DNA from: Lepidostoma basale
Lineage: Eukaryota; Arthropoda; Insecta; Trichoptera; Lepidostomatidae
DNA length: 64,000 nt
Assembly: GCA_022606425.2 (NCBI GenBank)
Contig: JAHDVF020000001.1
Coordinates: 620,001-684,000, forward strand
Reading direction: 5' to 3'
Shown: in pieces, positions 11,866-23,600 of the stretch
How positions within the stretch are numbered: position 1 is the first letter of the stretch
Layout of the letters: each line of letters begins with the position of its first letter
Program-made: the position numbers and the translations under genes
Notes under the pieces: generated by a model
Seen by the model: the letters and a program-made list of their open reading frames with translations, nothing else
Told to the model about the DNA's origin: nothing
Database searches by the model: none

Positions 11866-12262
11866 TATACTGGACCGTCATCAGCCGATACCGACACGTC
11901 ACCATTTGAGTTGAGCAAATAATCGTTTTGTTTGTTTTAATGGTGTCTTGTTACTTTTAATTAATGCCGATTCCGTTCATATTATATTTAAAATCCGAGA
12001 TAATCGCCTTCCCCACGGTGAATTTAAATGGTAGTAAAAAATGTATTGTGTAAAAAAGAATCGTATACTGTAGAAAACACATCCTAAAAAATATTGATCA
12101 TTTTTATTTAGTGTCAATTTTATATAGGTAGGTGCTTTCTTCAGCAACCCTCGACGGCGATTTTATTATAGCATTTGAGATAACGAGTCGGTGAGATTCA
12201 AGGCTATTTTTATCGTGACGTGTCGGTATCGGCTGATGACTGTCCAGTGTAAATGGACCTTT
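11866..12262. mobile_element. Inverted-repeat element (0.35-kb repeat, copy 2)
   Basis: The left end 'ccatttatactggacc...tcagccgataccgacacg' is the inverse of the right end 'cgtgtcggtatcggctga...gtccagtgtaaatgg', giving terminal inverted repeats of about 38 bases. The interior matches 3436-3700. It looks like a MITE with no coding frame. Confidence 0.6.
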
Positions 12263-12294
12263 AATAACAAAGATAATACTAAGCGTCAATAGAA

Positions 12295-12430
12295 ATGAAT
12301 GGTTGAAGTAAAATAGGTACTAATTACCAAAATAATACAAAACTATGCAGTTTCGTTCTTTATGGTATATAGAACAAAACTGCATACTTGTTTTTTGGTA
12401 CTTAGTATCTATTTTACTTCAACCATTCAT
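12295..12430. repeat. Fold-back element
   Basis: Arms of about 22 bases (atgaatggttgaagtaaaat at the left, its inverse at 12408-12430) enclose a weaker inverted repeat centred on 'tgcagtttcgttct' and 'agaacaaaactgca'. It resembles the other fold-back elements of this window but lacks a CTGANGA core. Confidence 0.6.
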
Positions 12431-12540
12431 ATTTTATTCTTCCAAAAAAAACTATACAAAATAAAACCATTTCAGCATAATTGAGAATGTTTTGTATATG
12501 GTTTGTTGTGAAGTAGTCGCCAATTTAAATAAGCGTTGTT

Positions 12541-13073
12541 GAATACGAGTGTGGTTCGGTGATATGGAGTCCCCACGAGGCGAGATACTCGCTCATGTTA
12601 GAGAGGGTTCAGAAAAGATTTCTGAGACATCTCTATATGAGGGAGTTTGGTAGCTATCCGTGGCTTTATCCCACTGCATTCCTCTTGGGTATGCTGGGGA
12701 TCAATAGTTTACAGATAAGGAGGGATGTGTGCACTTACCCCATTCTTCAGACTTATCAGATTCTTTGAGAATTCCAGCATCTTGGAGGCTATCCATCTTT
12801 ATGTTCCGGATGGTTATCTTCGACAGTGTCAGCACAGACTGTTTTATCTCCCAGATCGCTTCGGAGATCGACGTCTTTCATATTCGTGAAAGTACGTTCG
12901 GAAGACAAATACTCTTGACTTTGAAGAGTATCTAGTATTCCTAATGTAGAACCATCTCTCATGCGTTCCTGGTAGTATATAATTATATTTTACCTGTTCT
13001 CAATAGAGGTCTTAAAGTATAATAATTGTTTGTAATATCTTTTGAGAAAATAAACTGATTTGATTTGATTTGA
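12541..13073 (+). mobile_element. Jockey-like LINE 3' end
   Basis: Encodes the closing RT domain (SPHEARYSLMLERVQKRFLR, YPWLYPTAFLLGMLG), then frameshifts into SSEIDVFHVRES-type sequence and ends in TTTGATTTGA repeats at 13060-13073. Other 3' ends of the same family are at 52.4, 53.7, 54.7, 55.7 and 56.9 kb. Confidence 0.8.
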
Positions 13074-13340
13074 ACACATCTGATTATATATATTATATTA
13101 TTTTGTAATTTAACTGTGTTCAACGAACAAAATGGCTATATGGAAGGTAAATTTGTAATACTGGTAATATCCACATTATTTTACAAATTCTCCTTCTAAA
13201 TAAACAATGGAATTTCACAGTGGTTTAACCTTCAGTAAAAAATATCGTTACATGTATTTGATCAATGTGTGAATTTCCCGAAACCAGAGGCGCGATAAAG
13301 GTGCCTCCACGTGTGGTTTTAATATAATTATAATAATAAT

Positions 13341-13525
13341 AGGGTGGTGGTCTAGGGGATAGAACGCTTGGCTTCTAATCCAGGGGACTTGGGTTCGAGC
13401 CTGGACACGACCAGATTCCTTCTTCATAATAATGAGCTATTTTCTGCTCATATTGATTCTTGTAAAATAAATTCTAATATCGTTGATTGAAATCTTTGGT
13501 ATTAGTCTTTTAAAAAATAAAGAAA
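13341..13525 (+). mobile_element. Second tRNA-like SINE
   Basis: The head reads 'ggtggtctaggggatagaac' with an anticodon-loop-like CTTCTAA and a B box GGTTCGAGCC, followed by an A-rich body. A minus-strand copy lies at 62.35-62.55 kb and a split copy around 25.9-26.5 kb. The tRNA fold is degraded in the acceptor stem, so it is a SINE rather than a tRNA gene. Confidence 0.65.
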
Positions 13526-13689
13526 ATAAAATAACTGGCACCCCTGTAAACGATATAAAGTCGGCCAAACCTTCCACCACATTGGCAACAAAAATATTAG
13601 AGATGAGCCTTTTTTAGGGCCATCCTTGTGATAAATAAGACTAGCTTAACATAAGAAAAAAAAATTAAATACTAGAGTACCACTTACTA

Positions 13690-14040
13690 CTTCCTATGGC
13701 CATACAACTCTTGCAGAGTTTTAGCCTCCTTGATGATTTTCCTCCAAGTTACTCGATCCTGCGCCTTTTGCTCCCAGCAGTCTTGTTCGCCCAACCAGAA
13801 CATTGTCCATTAGGCGCTGTCTAGGACTTCCTAGAGGTCTTACTCCAGTCGGTCTAGACGCGTACTTGGTTGCTCTGGTCTCTCCGGGTCGGCAAACGTG
13901 CCCGATCCATGCTAGGCGACCGGCTATTACGGTGCTCGTTATAAGGGGCTGCTGGGTCATCGTAGAGATCTCTTGGTTGGTCCTATGCCTCCAAGTTCCC
14001 GCTGCATCACCGGGTCTGGGTCCCAGGATCATTCATTGTA
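13690..14040 (-). pseudogene. Endonuclease/RT retroposon 3' end
   Basis: The minus strand reads RLAWIGHVCRPGETRATKYA, PRQRLMDNVLVG and a closing KIIKEAKTL-type region to about 13715. This is the standard C-terminal 'W.GHV.R...' block of RTE-like retroposon proteins. It is truncated and frame-degraded. Confidence 0.6.
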
Positions 14041-14640
14041 TCTTATTTTCTAGTAGTACACAACATAATGGTGAAACTAGATTAAAACTATTTTCATTAA
14101 TGTTTGATACATTAAAATTTCAGCCAATAAAAAAATAGCCCACATTAATTATACACATTTTGTCTATATGACAGTATAACTTTGTCTCTTGTAAAGATCA
14201 AATTGGGTCACATCCAAATGTTCCAATTTTTAGATCACGAGGTCTCGAATACATAAAACAAACCAGACGGTACACACATAAAACTGTTTGCGGTGTTTTA
14301 GTACGGATTACATTTGACCTTATTTAGTGCGACCTTTGAATAATTGGACAAAGAGATATTGTGCCTTCAATTATGTTTCTCTGACTTAACATTTGTATGT
14401 TTTAGTTACCTGATTAGGGTGTACTCGTATATTGAAATCAATGAGGGTAAAGCCATATTAAGTGCTTCGTTTAGTGCTAAACTAGGTGATAACTTTTTCA
14501 ACAGAGAGATACGTAGAATAACGCCAAGCATGCAATGTGGTCATAGTACGTTAGTTTGTTGGTTCCTTGGAGTGTTGCTCTAAGCACCATGCAAGGCTTC
14601 TTCTAATGTGACAGTAGCTTAAACGGCTGACTCGTCGCTA
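14041..14640. other. AT-rich spacer
   Basis: Contains a short open frame (14344-14583) with no family resemblance. I do not call it a gene. Confidence 0.45.
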
Positions 14641-14649
14641 ATTCGTCAT

Positions 14650-14970
14650 GTGTGAGAAATTAAGAAATCAGACGCCGCACCAGGGTTGCTGACGTCATGG
14701 ACCGAGTGGCAAAATTGAAATGGCAATGGCCTGGACACTTGGCTAGACAGGGTGGCAACAGATGGGCACCCAGGATACTCAGTTGGAGACCATGGGAAAA
14801 TAGGCAAAGTGTCGGAAGGCCACCGATGAGATGGACCGATGATATTGTCAAAAGGGTTGGAAAATCTTGGATACAAAGGGGGCAGGATAGAGACGAGTGG
14901 AAGAAATTGGAAGAGGCCTATATCCAGTAGTGGAAGGAAGAAGGCTAACAAAGAAGAAGAAGAAGAAGTG
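14650..14970 (+). pseudogene. Endonuclease/RT retroposon 3' end (GRPPMRWTDD family)
   Basis: Encodes MDRVAKLKWQWPGHLARQG, WRPWENRQSVGRPPMRWTDD and, after a frame change, DEWKKLEEAYIQ with an AAG tail. It is nearly identical to 28.55-28.89 kb, so it is a fairly recent copy. Confidence 0.8.
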
Positions 14971-15092
14971 GACATGAACTGCGTCTCATATGTTGATCTG
15001 ATAAGAGCTGCAGAATACCGAGCTCAGTGGAGGAAGGTGCAAGAATTTGCTGCAAATCAATCCCTCGTAATTGAGTTCAAACGACCTGTTAC
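14971..15092 (+). pseudogene. Small RT C-terminal scrap
   Basis: Reads SYVDLIRAAEYRAQWRKVQ and FAANQS, the same closing block as 63.88-63.98 kb (SYADFKRAAQDREEW, AANQSQD). Confidence 0.55.
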
Positions 15093-15304
15093 ATAAAAAA
15101 ATGGAGGATTGAGACTTCGAAGAAGAATGATTTGGCATAGGAAATTAAATAAATGGAAGATACGGGAAGGTTAACCATTAATTCTTCTTCATCGTGTCAA
15201 AGGCAACTCGGTCAAATATCGTTGTCCCAAAAGCCGCCAGCTGGACCGAACTACCGAACGCCAGAATCAGATATTTCATGCACTAAAATCTTTAAGGTTG
15301 AGTC

Positions 15305-15545
15305 ATCTCACCTTCTTCTTCTTCTTTCTTGTTGTAGACCTATGTGGTCTGTTCTCCTGAGTGTTGCTCCTCCTGTGAGGTAGATTCCCAGCTGTCCTTC
15401 CATCTTTTAGGAGATCTTCCACGAGGACGAGTCCCATGAGGCTGATTATGCAATGCAATATAGGGGAGTCTGGTGTTGTCCATTCTTTGAACATGACCGT
15501 ACCAATCCCTTTTTCGCTGTCTGCTCCATCTTATAATTTCCTAAA
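15305..15545 (-). pseudogene. Endonuclease/RT retroposon 3' end, AAG tail
   Basis: The minus strand reads IRWSRQRKRDWYGHVQRMDN, LPYIALHNQPHGTRPRGRSP and KRWKDSWEST before a stop and an AAG tail at about 15310. A diverged sister copy is at 49.44-49.72 kb. Confidence 0.65.
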
Positions 15546-15596
15546 CCTCACATATTATCTCTCTTATTCTGCACCCTTATCGCAGGGTAGACTTTT

Positions 15597-15826
15597 TTAA
15601 TTCATACACAACAGGTCATTTTTAACCCGGTTACTATATACAATATATTTTAGCTATTATATTGATTCTCATGACATGTGAAAAGTAGTGAATCTATTGC
15701 CCTTTTTTTCTCACGTGAATTCCACACCAGACCAAAGACAGTGTGACAATCACACTGCCATCGCCGGGAATCGAATCCGGGACCTTCAATGTGGCAGTCA
15801 TAGCTCTTGCCACTCTGCTACGAATC
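15597..15826 (-). mobile_element. tRNA-derived SINE, copy 4
   Basis: Near full length, with box B GATTCGATTCC on the minus strand, the body, and the 'aaaatgacctgttgtgtatg' tail to the left. Confidence 0.78.
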
Positions 15827-15829
15827 TTA

Positions 15830-16690
15830 AATGTTATTACGAACGTAGTTCATACATAATTGCGATCCCTTTCTTATTTTGTTCCATTATCTAAACACAT
15901 TATTTTTTCCGCATTGATTCGGGGAATTATTTTAGCTTTGCCCGATACGAGATCATTGAGCAGTCCATCAATGGTACTTATTTTTCCCGGGTCTTTGGAT
16001 TAAAGCATTTCCCGCCAAATATGACATATTGCTGATGATTTTGCTTCATACAATATATTAGAATATTATTATATATTGGCCCGTGTAATAATACAACTAC
16101 AGCGAAGTTGCGTTGTTGTGGTTAGGGAATTATTTATCAACAGGAAAGGGTTTATCTTTTCTAGTGATATGAACTACACCAAATGGTATTTGTGTTTACA
16201 ATATTTACATATCACCAGCATAAAGCATTTACATTTTTTGTATGCACATATAGTTATAATTCTTATCGTTATTATTAAAGAGAACAACGACACAAAGCGT
16301 TGATTATAGCTTTAAGATAAAAACAACGTCCCCCTTTCTAAAAGGGAAATAGTCGCTAACTTTAATGAAAAAAATACGCACCGAATTGCCGCTGCTGACA
16401 AAATATTGATTATTCTCACTTGTATACAATAGTATTCTGTAAAGGAATATGACAACATGTTTTTTTAAGGTGATTTGCAACACCGCAAAATCTAAGTATG
16501 TTTTTGTTTATCAATATTATCACAACGGAAATAAGGGACAGTTATATTTTTTATATTCGTAAACAATTGTAAACAAATCATAAAGTACAAAATAAGTATT
16601 TAACAATTATATTCACTGTGGTTTCAGTTAATGTGAAACTCGATTGAAAAAAACAATAATGAAAATAAAAATAAAATGCATTTTTTTTAA
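15830..16690. other. AT-rich spacer
   Basis: No supported feature. Open frames here have no family signal. Confidence 0.45.
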
Positions 16691-16695
16691 ATGTA

Positions 16696-17045
16696 CGAGG
16701 GTTGTCCGAAAAATAAATTTCCCTATTTTTTTCACAATGAAAACCATTTTTATTTACAACGTGCAATACATCATTGGAAAGCTTAGACTTTCAGCTATTT
16801 TTCTACATAGTCCCCGTTGACTTCGATGCACTTTTTCATCCGGGTCACCATCTTTTTGATTCCCTGGTCATAGAAGTCTCCCGCCAGGCCGTGAAGGTAG
16901 CTCAGAACCTCTTCTTTCAGCTCCTCTTCGTTTGCAAAATGCGTTCCACCGAGGTGTTTCTTAAAATCAGGGAAGAGATGGTAGTCGCTCGGGGCCAAGT
17001 CCGGACTGTATGGTGGGTGTAGGACGATCTCCTATCCGAATTTCT
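16696..17045 (-). pseudogene. Mariner relic, 3' end with terminal repeat
   Basis: A mariner-type terminal repeat (cgagggttgtccgaaaaata) follows TA at 16694-16695. The minus strand then encodes the end of the transposase: APSDYHLFPDFKKHLGG, LAGDFYDQGIKKMVTRM, VNGDYVEK stop. The 5' four-fifths is missing. The retained Asp in PSDY is the last of the three catalytic residues. Confidence 0.82.
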
Positions 17046-17419
17046 CAATACTCAATACAATCTCGTACATTTAGTTAAAATCCACTAATGATTGTGCTTC
17101 AACCAGATGGTAGCGAGCTGCCGAAACTGATCGAAGACACTATTAAGAATTAAGGGGCACCACTAGAGATCATATTTCGATAGTCTATACATTTAAAAAT
17201 AACATACTAAAATTTCAAGTGCATATCTCAAATAATTTTTGAGTTACAGCCATCTGAATAGCAGCCGCTCTTCGGTTTGAAAGTTGTGTTAGCGTATAAA
17301 AGAGATGTTTGTTGATAATTACATAATATCATGAAATTTCAAATAGCAATATTAATAATAATAAAAAAACATTTTTTTAAATATGTATAAAAAGAAGTGG
17401 TTTTGGATTTGAATGGCAT

Positions 17420-17755
17420 CATCTTCTTCTCCTTCTTCCTCAGCCTATTCCCGTCCATTCCTGGACAAAGGCCTCCTCCATTCGCTTCCATGTCACTCTG
17501 TCTTGTGCAGACTGCATCCAGGTTATTCCGACGTGTCTGTTCAGATCATTCTTCCACCGTAGTTGCGGTCGCCCTGCACATTTCTTTGCCGTCCACGGTC
17601 TCCAAGTCAGCAGTCTTCTTGTCAATTTTTCATCTGAGCTTCTGGCTACGTGACCTGCCCATTGCCATTTTAGAATCGCCGCCCGGTGGATGATGTCAGT
17701 GACCTTTGTTTTTTCTCTCACCGTATCGTTTCTGACTCTGTCTCTGATATCTTCA
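17420..17755 (-). pseudogene. Endonuclease/RT retroposon 3' end (CAGRPQLRWKND family)
   Basis: Encodes REKTKVTDIIHRAAILKWQ, WAGHVARSSDEK, GRPQLRWKNDLNRHVGITW and EEAFVQEW in one open frame with an AAG-type tail. A sister copy with a palindromic insertion is at 37.6 kb. Confidence 0.78.
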
Positions 17756-17759
17756 AAAT

Positions 17760-18390
17760 AAATGCATGTTAATGAAATGTAAAGTAATCAAACTCACATT
17801 ATTCCATGTTTTTTTTTTAAATATTATATATGCCAATATCATACGAATTTTTTTTATCAATGGGTTTATTATAAATTCCAAACTGAACATCTTTGACAGG
17901 TAAATAATATTTAAAGAAAAAAAACAAAATATACCTTTAACAACAGAACAGATTTGAAAATTCTGTTACATAGAAGACTATGGTATTTACAGGGGGGTGC
18001 TTTTTTATCTCATGTTTGATTTTATTCTCCTTCTTTTTAAATGGTCGGAGGTCTACGGGGCTCGGTCCTAGTCAATCTAGACGTGTTACTATTAAGGAGT
18101 TGCAATTGTATCCGATTTAATCCATAATGCGGCACAGCTTAAATATTGTGTATTTCTTTGTTTGATGACACGTGTACCTGTGGGAACAGATCAATAAAAA
18201 CATTCTCGCGTTCTAACCCATATGTTTACAAAAATTTAAAATAAAATAAAAACCTTCAATGAGTCAGACAAAGATGCGGGAAAGGTCAATTAATGCATCG
18301 CGTGAATCCTCAAATGTTTACTTAACATTATAATATAAACAAATCTTCTGATTGGAATAGACGTAGGAAACGATTCGTGAGAACGCGTGG
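17760..18390. other. AT-rich spacer
   Basis: Nothing recognisable. Confidence 0.45.
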
Positions 18391-18394
18391 TTAG

Positions 18395-18505
18395 GTATAT
18401 AATACACAGACTTGGATAACTCGTTCTTTTAGCATTTCGGCTAGTTCCTTCGGATTGTTGCTCAAGAGTACAATGTCACCGGCAAAACATAAATGGTTAA
18501 ATTAT
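18395..18505 (-). pseudogene. RT catalytic-box scrap
   Basis: The minus strand reads FAGDIVLLSNNPKELAEML, the F-A-D-D box region of an RTE-like RT with the first catalytic Asp changed to Gly. Only about 30 codons survive. Confidence 0.55.
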
Positions 18506-19776
18506 TTTACATTATTATTAATTCATCCAACGTACCTAAATATTATTTAGGGATAACAATTTACATAGCTACATCTATGTCCTTTGTTTTTTTTCCGGTT
18601 GTTGACTTCGTGAATCCAGAGAAGATTATAAAATGCTACGCGTTCATTTAGTGTAAAATGATATCGTTTAGTTGATAATATTTACGCTACGGAAACGTTG
18701 TACTGTTATGATCGTATTTCAGCGAGATACAAGCTTAAAACAATATATTATTTGCATACATGACTACTACGAGTATATCCCATTGTTATCGTCAGATATT
18801 CGCACATAACATTAGGTACCATTAGAATTTATAAATAATTTCGTCTCATACATTTGTGTAAATAAAAGGCCAATTGTTCTTATTTTTGTGGTTATAGTAA
18901 TATAGATTATTATACTCAACGCTTTAATTCATTTAAAAATATATAACATAAATCTATTTATAATATTTTCAATGTGAAATTTAATAATAATGTAAATCCA
19001 TTTATAATATTTTTATTGTGCAGTCTAATGACGTTTAGACTACACAATGAAAATATATTAATATGTGAATGTGCGCCATCTATCGATTTTTTCCTAAACT
19101 ACACATTAAAATTTGATTGTAGTTTTAATATTGGCCAATAGTTAAATCTGTTCAAAATAAGAATATTTTTGTTTATTACCGATAGTTTTTTTTCATCTAA
19201 TCAAATCGACGAAGATGACATTAATGGAGAAGTATTTCGAAAAATAAAAAAATCGATTTTAAAATCAATTAAGTTCATGAAAACTATAATATATTGGGAT
19301 GTTTGTAGACTTTATTATTGTTTAATTTTTTATTTTTAATTATGCATATTTCTAATTTAGTCTGAGTAAAAAAAAAAACGCAAATAATATTTTCCAAAGC
19401 TTTTATTAGTAACAAAATAATCGCCATATTTTGTATAAAAATCTTACATAAAAATTAGGTAACAGAAATGTATGGGTTGGACTCTATCAATAAAAAAATA
19501 AATTGCTTATCCGTAATGATTTGTGATCTTATAATTAATATGTGGGTGTGCTTATTATACACTTATATATACTATATTTGTCATGTTGTTATTAAAAGTT
19601 TATTTTTGTTGATAATTTTAATATTTTTAGTATTAGGTAAAGGCATGAAGGATTTTGTTTTAGTTAGAAAATATATTTTGTTTTTTTAACATTATTTGTT
19701 ATAAATAAAGGTGGAAATAGGAATTTTGATTCAGTCAATATTATATCTGAAATCGACGCCATCGATATTTATATAT
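18506..19776. other. AT-rich spacer downstream of the ODF3-like gene
   Basis: No gene or repeat end recognised. It contains several AATAAA motifs on the minus strand that could serve as further poly(A) sites. Confidence 0.4.
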
Positions 19777-19782
19777 TTTATT
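19777..19782 (-). terminator. Candidate polyadenylation signal of the long form
   Basis: Minus-strand AATAAA begins about 83 bases after the stop codon of exon 8. It is a sensible position for the 3' end of the gene, though other AATAAA copies follow (for example 19402-19407). Confidence 0.4.
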
Positions 19783-19864
19783 TTGTTAATATTAGATAGA
19801 TTAGAATTTCATCATTTACGATATTCGTTCGTTACAATTGAAGGTTTTCATTCAGTGCTTGCTT

Positions 19865-20635
19865 TTAAGCGCAAATGTATTTTTGCACGGTGACAGTTCC
19901 ATTCTGGGTTTGCGTCTGCACTTTAGCTTGGGACCTCACTTGGGCTTGCTGAGAAGACTGGGAGGTGGTGGAGGACCTGGTGACCTGAGTAGGGTGTACA
20001 ATGGTCTCAGTTCTCACGGTTTGAGTTTGGGTCGGGGAAACAGTGTATGTCTTCACGGTGCGAGTCACATTGTTCTGGGAGGGGTGAGTCTCCGTATTGT
20101 AGGTCTTGGTGGTCCTTGTGGTGGACCCATTCATTGTTGGAACTTCGTAAGTTGTGGTTCTTGTCACAACGTTACCATTGGGTCTGTTATCTGAATTGGT
20201 AGAATAATTCTCTACCCTCCTTGTCACTGTTGTTTCAGTGGGTTGCGCTTGCTTGATGTGAGTGATTTGAGTTTTGACATTGTTCACGGATGGTTGCAAT
20301 TCTCTGGAGTACGTCTCAGTGACTGTGTTTCTCTCGGAAGTATTTCCATTAACAATATGTGTGGGAGATACCGGTCGTGTTATCGTCTTAACTTCTGGAA
20401 TGTCTGTGAGGGCTTTGAATTCTGGTTTCTGTGTTGGTTGGACCGCTTGCATTGTGTGGTCTCGGTTGGACTCTACTTGGGTTGTGGTTGTCCTGATCTG
20501 CTGCATCTGGGCTTGAGACTGAACTTGTGTTTTCTGGACCTGTGTCTGTACTATGGTTTGATCTGCTCTGAGTTGACTGACGTATGGGGAGTGGCGGATA
20601 CCAAAACTGTGGGCAGGATGAGTGTCCAGAACAAC
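19865..20635 (-). CDS. Exon 8, terminal exon of the long form with Thr/Gln/Val-rich tail
   Basis: After acceptor TTTTCATTTAAG the frame reads VVLDTHPAHSFGIRHSPYV, the closing ODF3-type module. About 230 residues rich in Thr, Gln, Val, Asn and Ser follow (for example TTTTQVESNRDHT and TVTRRVENYS), ending VQKYICA and stop. The tail has irregular TVTR/TTT repeats and no transmembrane or recognisable enzymatic domain. It looks intrinsically disordered. I do not recognise the tail in other ODF3 proteins. It could be a lineage-specific extension used only in the long isoform. Confidence 0.88.
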   Translation of the reverse strand, partial: VVLDTHPAHSFGIRHSPYVSQLRADQTIVQTQVQKTQVQSQAQMQQIRTTTTQVESNRDHTMQAVQPTQKPEFKALTDIPEVKTITRPVSPTHIVNGNTSERNTVTETYSRELQPSVNNVKTQITHIKQAQPTETTVTRRVENYSTNSDNRPNGNVVTRTTTYEVPTMNGSTTRTTKTYNTETHPSQNNVTRTVKTYTVSPTQTQTVRTETIVHPTQVTRSSTTSQSSQQAQVRSQAKVQTQTQNGTVTVQKYICA

Positions 20636-23600
20636 CTTAAATGAAAATAAAAAGGGTTATTCATATGTATTGTAAATCTACATTTAATAAGTAAATGATT
20701 AAATAATTTTAACAAATAAATAAATGATTTTGGTGAGAAACCATGAAAACAAAATTCTTTTCACCTCCAAAGTAGATTCGTTTAACCAACTATGCAAGAT
20801 TTTATATTAAAAACATTGTAAATATTTTTTTACCGGTTTCTTTAAGTACAAAGCTACAATTTTAAACCTACTACATATATATCTGATTAACCTCCAACAT
20901 AAAGGGATATTATTTATTATTTTTTAAATGTATTTATATAATTTATTACGACTACAGTAAAATTTATATTAACACATTTATATTTAGCAAATGAGCCCAT
21001 ACCTTCTCCGGTGAATACGTCCCCGGGGCTGGATTTTTCACCCTGTCGTCATCAGGAACCTTGAACCTCCCCGAGATGGTATACATAGGGGTATCCAACA
21101 CAGACGGGATACGGTAGACATTAGGAGCTGGAAGATAAATTATTTTATCAAAATGTTTCAAAATCTCACAACAGCTAATATCAAGGGCATTGTAAATACT
21201 GAAATTAAACACAATATTGAATAGTAAACAATCATTTTCAGAATAAAAAACAAAAACATATAAATATTTCATAATTAATGTGTTGCATGTTACATTTTTT
21301 TATACCAACAGTATTCAACTTTAATGTAACTTGTTTTTATGTATTTGATCTCTACACCAAAACTGTAATCTACTCATAATTACATTATAGAATTTCATAT
21401 ATTTGAAATCTTTTTCAGTTTATTTTATTCTTCTTCTTCTTGTCAATGGCAAGCCGGTCTGTGAATCATATAATAATGCATGCCCTTACCTGGGGTATCT
21501 GAGAACTTTTCAGTTTGGATCTTCAGTCCGAATGAGTGTTTGGGAGAGAAGGTGAGGACGAATTTTTCGGGGGAATAGTTTCCTGGTCCAGGCACCTTGA
21601 TCCTGTCGTCTATGGGCAGCTTATGCCTTCCAGATATTGTGTACAGAGGGGTATTCAGGACTGAAGGCATTGTGTAAACATTCGGAGCTAAAATAAAATA
21701 AAATAAAATGATGATCGATTAATCGAGGAACTGTTTTGTCTAAGTGATTAATGATATGCCTTTTACATCGATTTGGCCTGCGCTGTAATGTTATAAAGAG
21801 TTTTTCAACAAAATAATAATAATTACAATAATGTAAAATACAAAATATATTTAACACGAGAGAAGCTTGGTATATATTAGTCAATCAAAGTATAATAATA
21901 AAAAGGGACTGTAATGTAACTGTCTTTGCTAATCGGTAATATTCAACTGACAATGAAATTATTCGTACATTCTACAGACAAGTTTTGACATGATTCATCA
22001 CCTCACACATGTCAAACGACCGCAGGAACAAAGTTCTGCAGTCATGTCAGAGGTGACTTATGTTTTTAAGGGTTAAGATCTTATTTATCTATGTTTAACA
22101 AGCTCGAATTAGTCATTTTGATTCTTTTACTATGTTTCTAATGTTGTATTGCCCTCGTGGCATTGATAAATAAATATTAAAAAAAAGTATTATAATATTG
22201 TATAATCATACCTGGAGTATTAAAGGCCTTCTCAGGGAAGCATTTTATTCCAAATGTGTATTTCGGAGTACCATCGTGTGTAGCATTATCGGCCTTTTCT
22301 GGGTTGTACGTGTTTGGTGCAGGTGTGTCTATTGGCTTGTCTGGGTTGGCCTTAGTCCTAAACGAATACGCCGGAGAGCTGTCGTAGACGTTGTCTGCGT
22401 TCTCAGGTTTATAGGCATTTGGACCAGGATTAGAATTCGGCTTGTCAGGTTGACCTTTGATTCTAAAGGAATAGGCTGGTGATCCTTCTGACATAACTCT
22501 ATCAGCCTTTTCTGGGGCATACGCGTTGGGACCTGGTGTGTCCAAAGGCTTGTCCATGGGGGGTTTGATTCCAAAGGAATACATTGGGTGTTGATCAAGG
22601 ACTTTATCAGCATTTTCTGGCTTATAAGCGTTAGGTCCAGGAGTATTCATGGGTTTTTCTCCAGCTAATTTGATTCCGAAAGAGTATTTAGGAGTATTGT
22701 CTAATGCCGATGGATCATAGACATTAGGACCAGGATTTTCATTGGGTTTAGCATCGTACCCTTTAGGCCTCATGGTATATGCGGGAGAACATTCCATCAT
22801 AACCTTATCAGCCTTATCAGGATTGTAAGCGTTAGGAGCGGGTGTGTCAAGTGGTTTATCACTTGGACTTTTAATACCGAATGAATATTTTGGAGTGTTA
22901 TCAGGTGCTTCGGGAGCATAAGCATTGGGGCCAGGGATGGTATCTGGCTTGTGGTCTTGTCCCTTAATTCTAAATGAGTATGCTGGGGAACTTTCCAAAA
23001 TAGCCTTGTCTGCCTTATCATGATTGTAAGCGTTAGGTGCAGGGGTATCAAATGGTTTTTCATTGGGAGTTCTCAATCCAAAGGAATATTTGGGTGCGTA
23101 ATCAAGGCATTCTGGGGCGTAAGCATTTGGTCCAGGAATGTTGTCTGGTTTGTGATCTTGTCCCCGTATTCTAAATGAATATGCAGGAGAACTCTCTAAT
23201 ATAGCTTTATCAGCCTTGTCATGGTTGTATGCATTTGGTGCTGGAGTGTCTAGTGGTTTTTCATTGGGAGTTTTAATTCCAAATGAATACATAGGGGCAT
23301 GATCTAAAATATGATCAGCCTTCTCTGGAGCATATGCGTTGGGTGCGGGTATATTGTCTGGTTTATGGTCGTTACCTTTAACACGGAATGAATATGCTGG
23401 GGAACTTTCTAATATAGCTTTGTCCGCTTTGTCATGGTTATATGCGTTAGGAGCAGGGGTATCAAATGGTTTTTCATGGGGAGTTTTGATTCCGAATGAA
23501 TACATCGGGGTAGTATCAAGAACTCTGTCAGCCCTTTCGGGAGCATAAACGTTTGGTCCCGGTGTGTTGTCCGGTTTGTGATCTTGCCCTCTAATCCTGA

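Noticed and set aside
19838..20644. Plus-strand ORFs of 80-133 codons opposite exon 8
   Set aside because: Antisense of the Thr/Gln-rich tail with no family signal. The minus frame joins exon 7 in phase.
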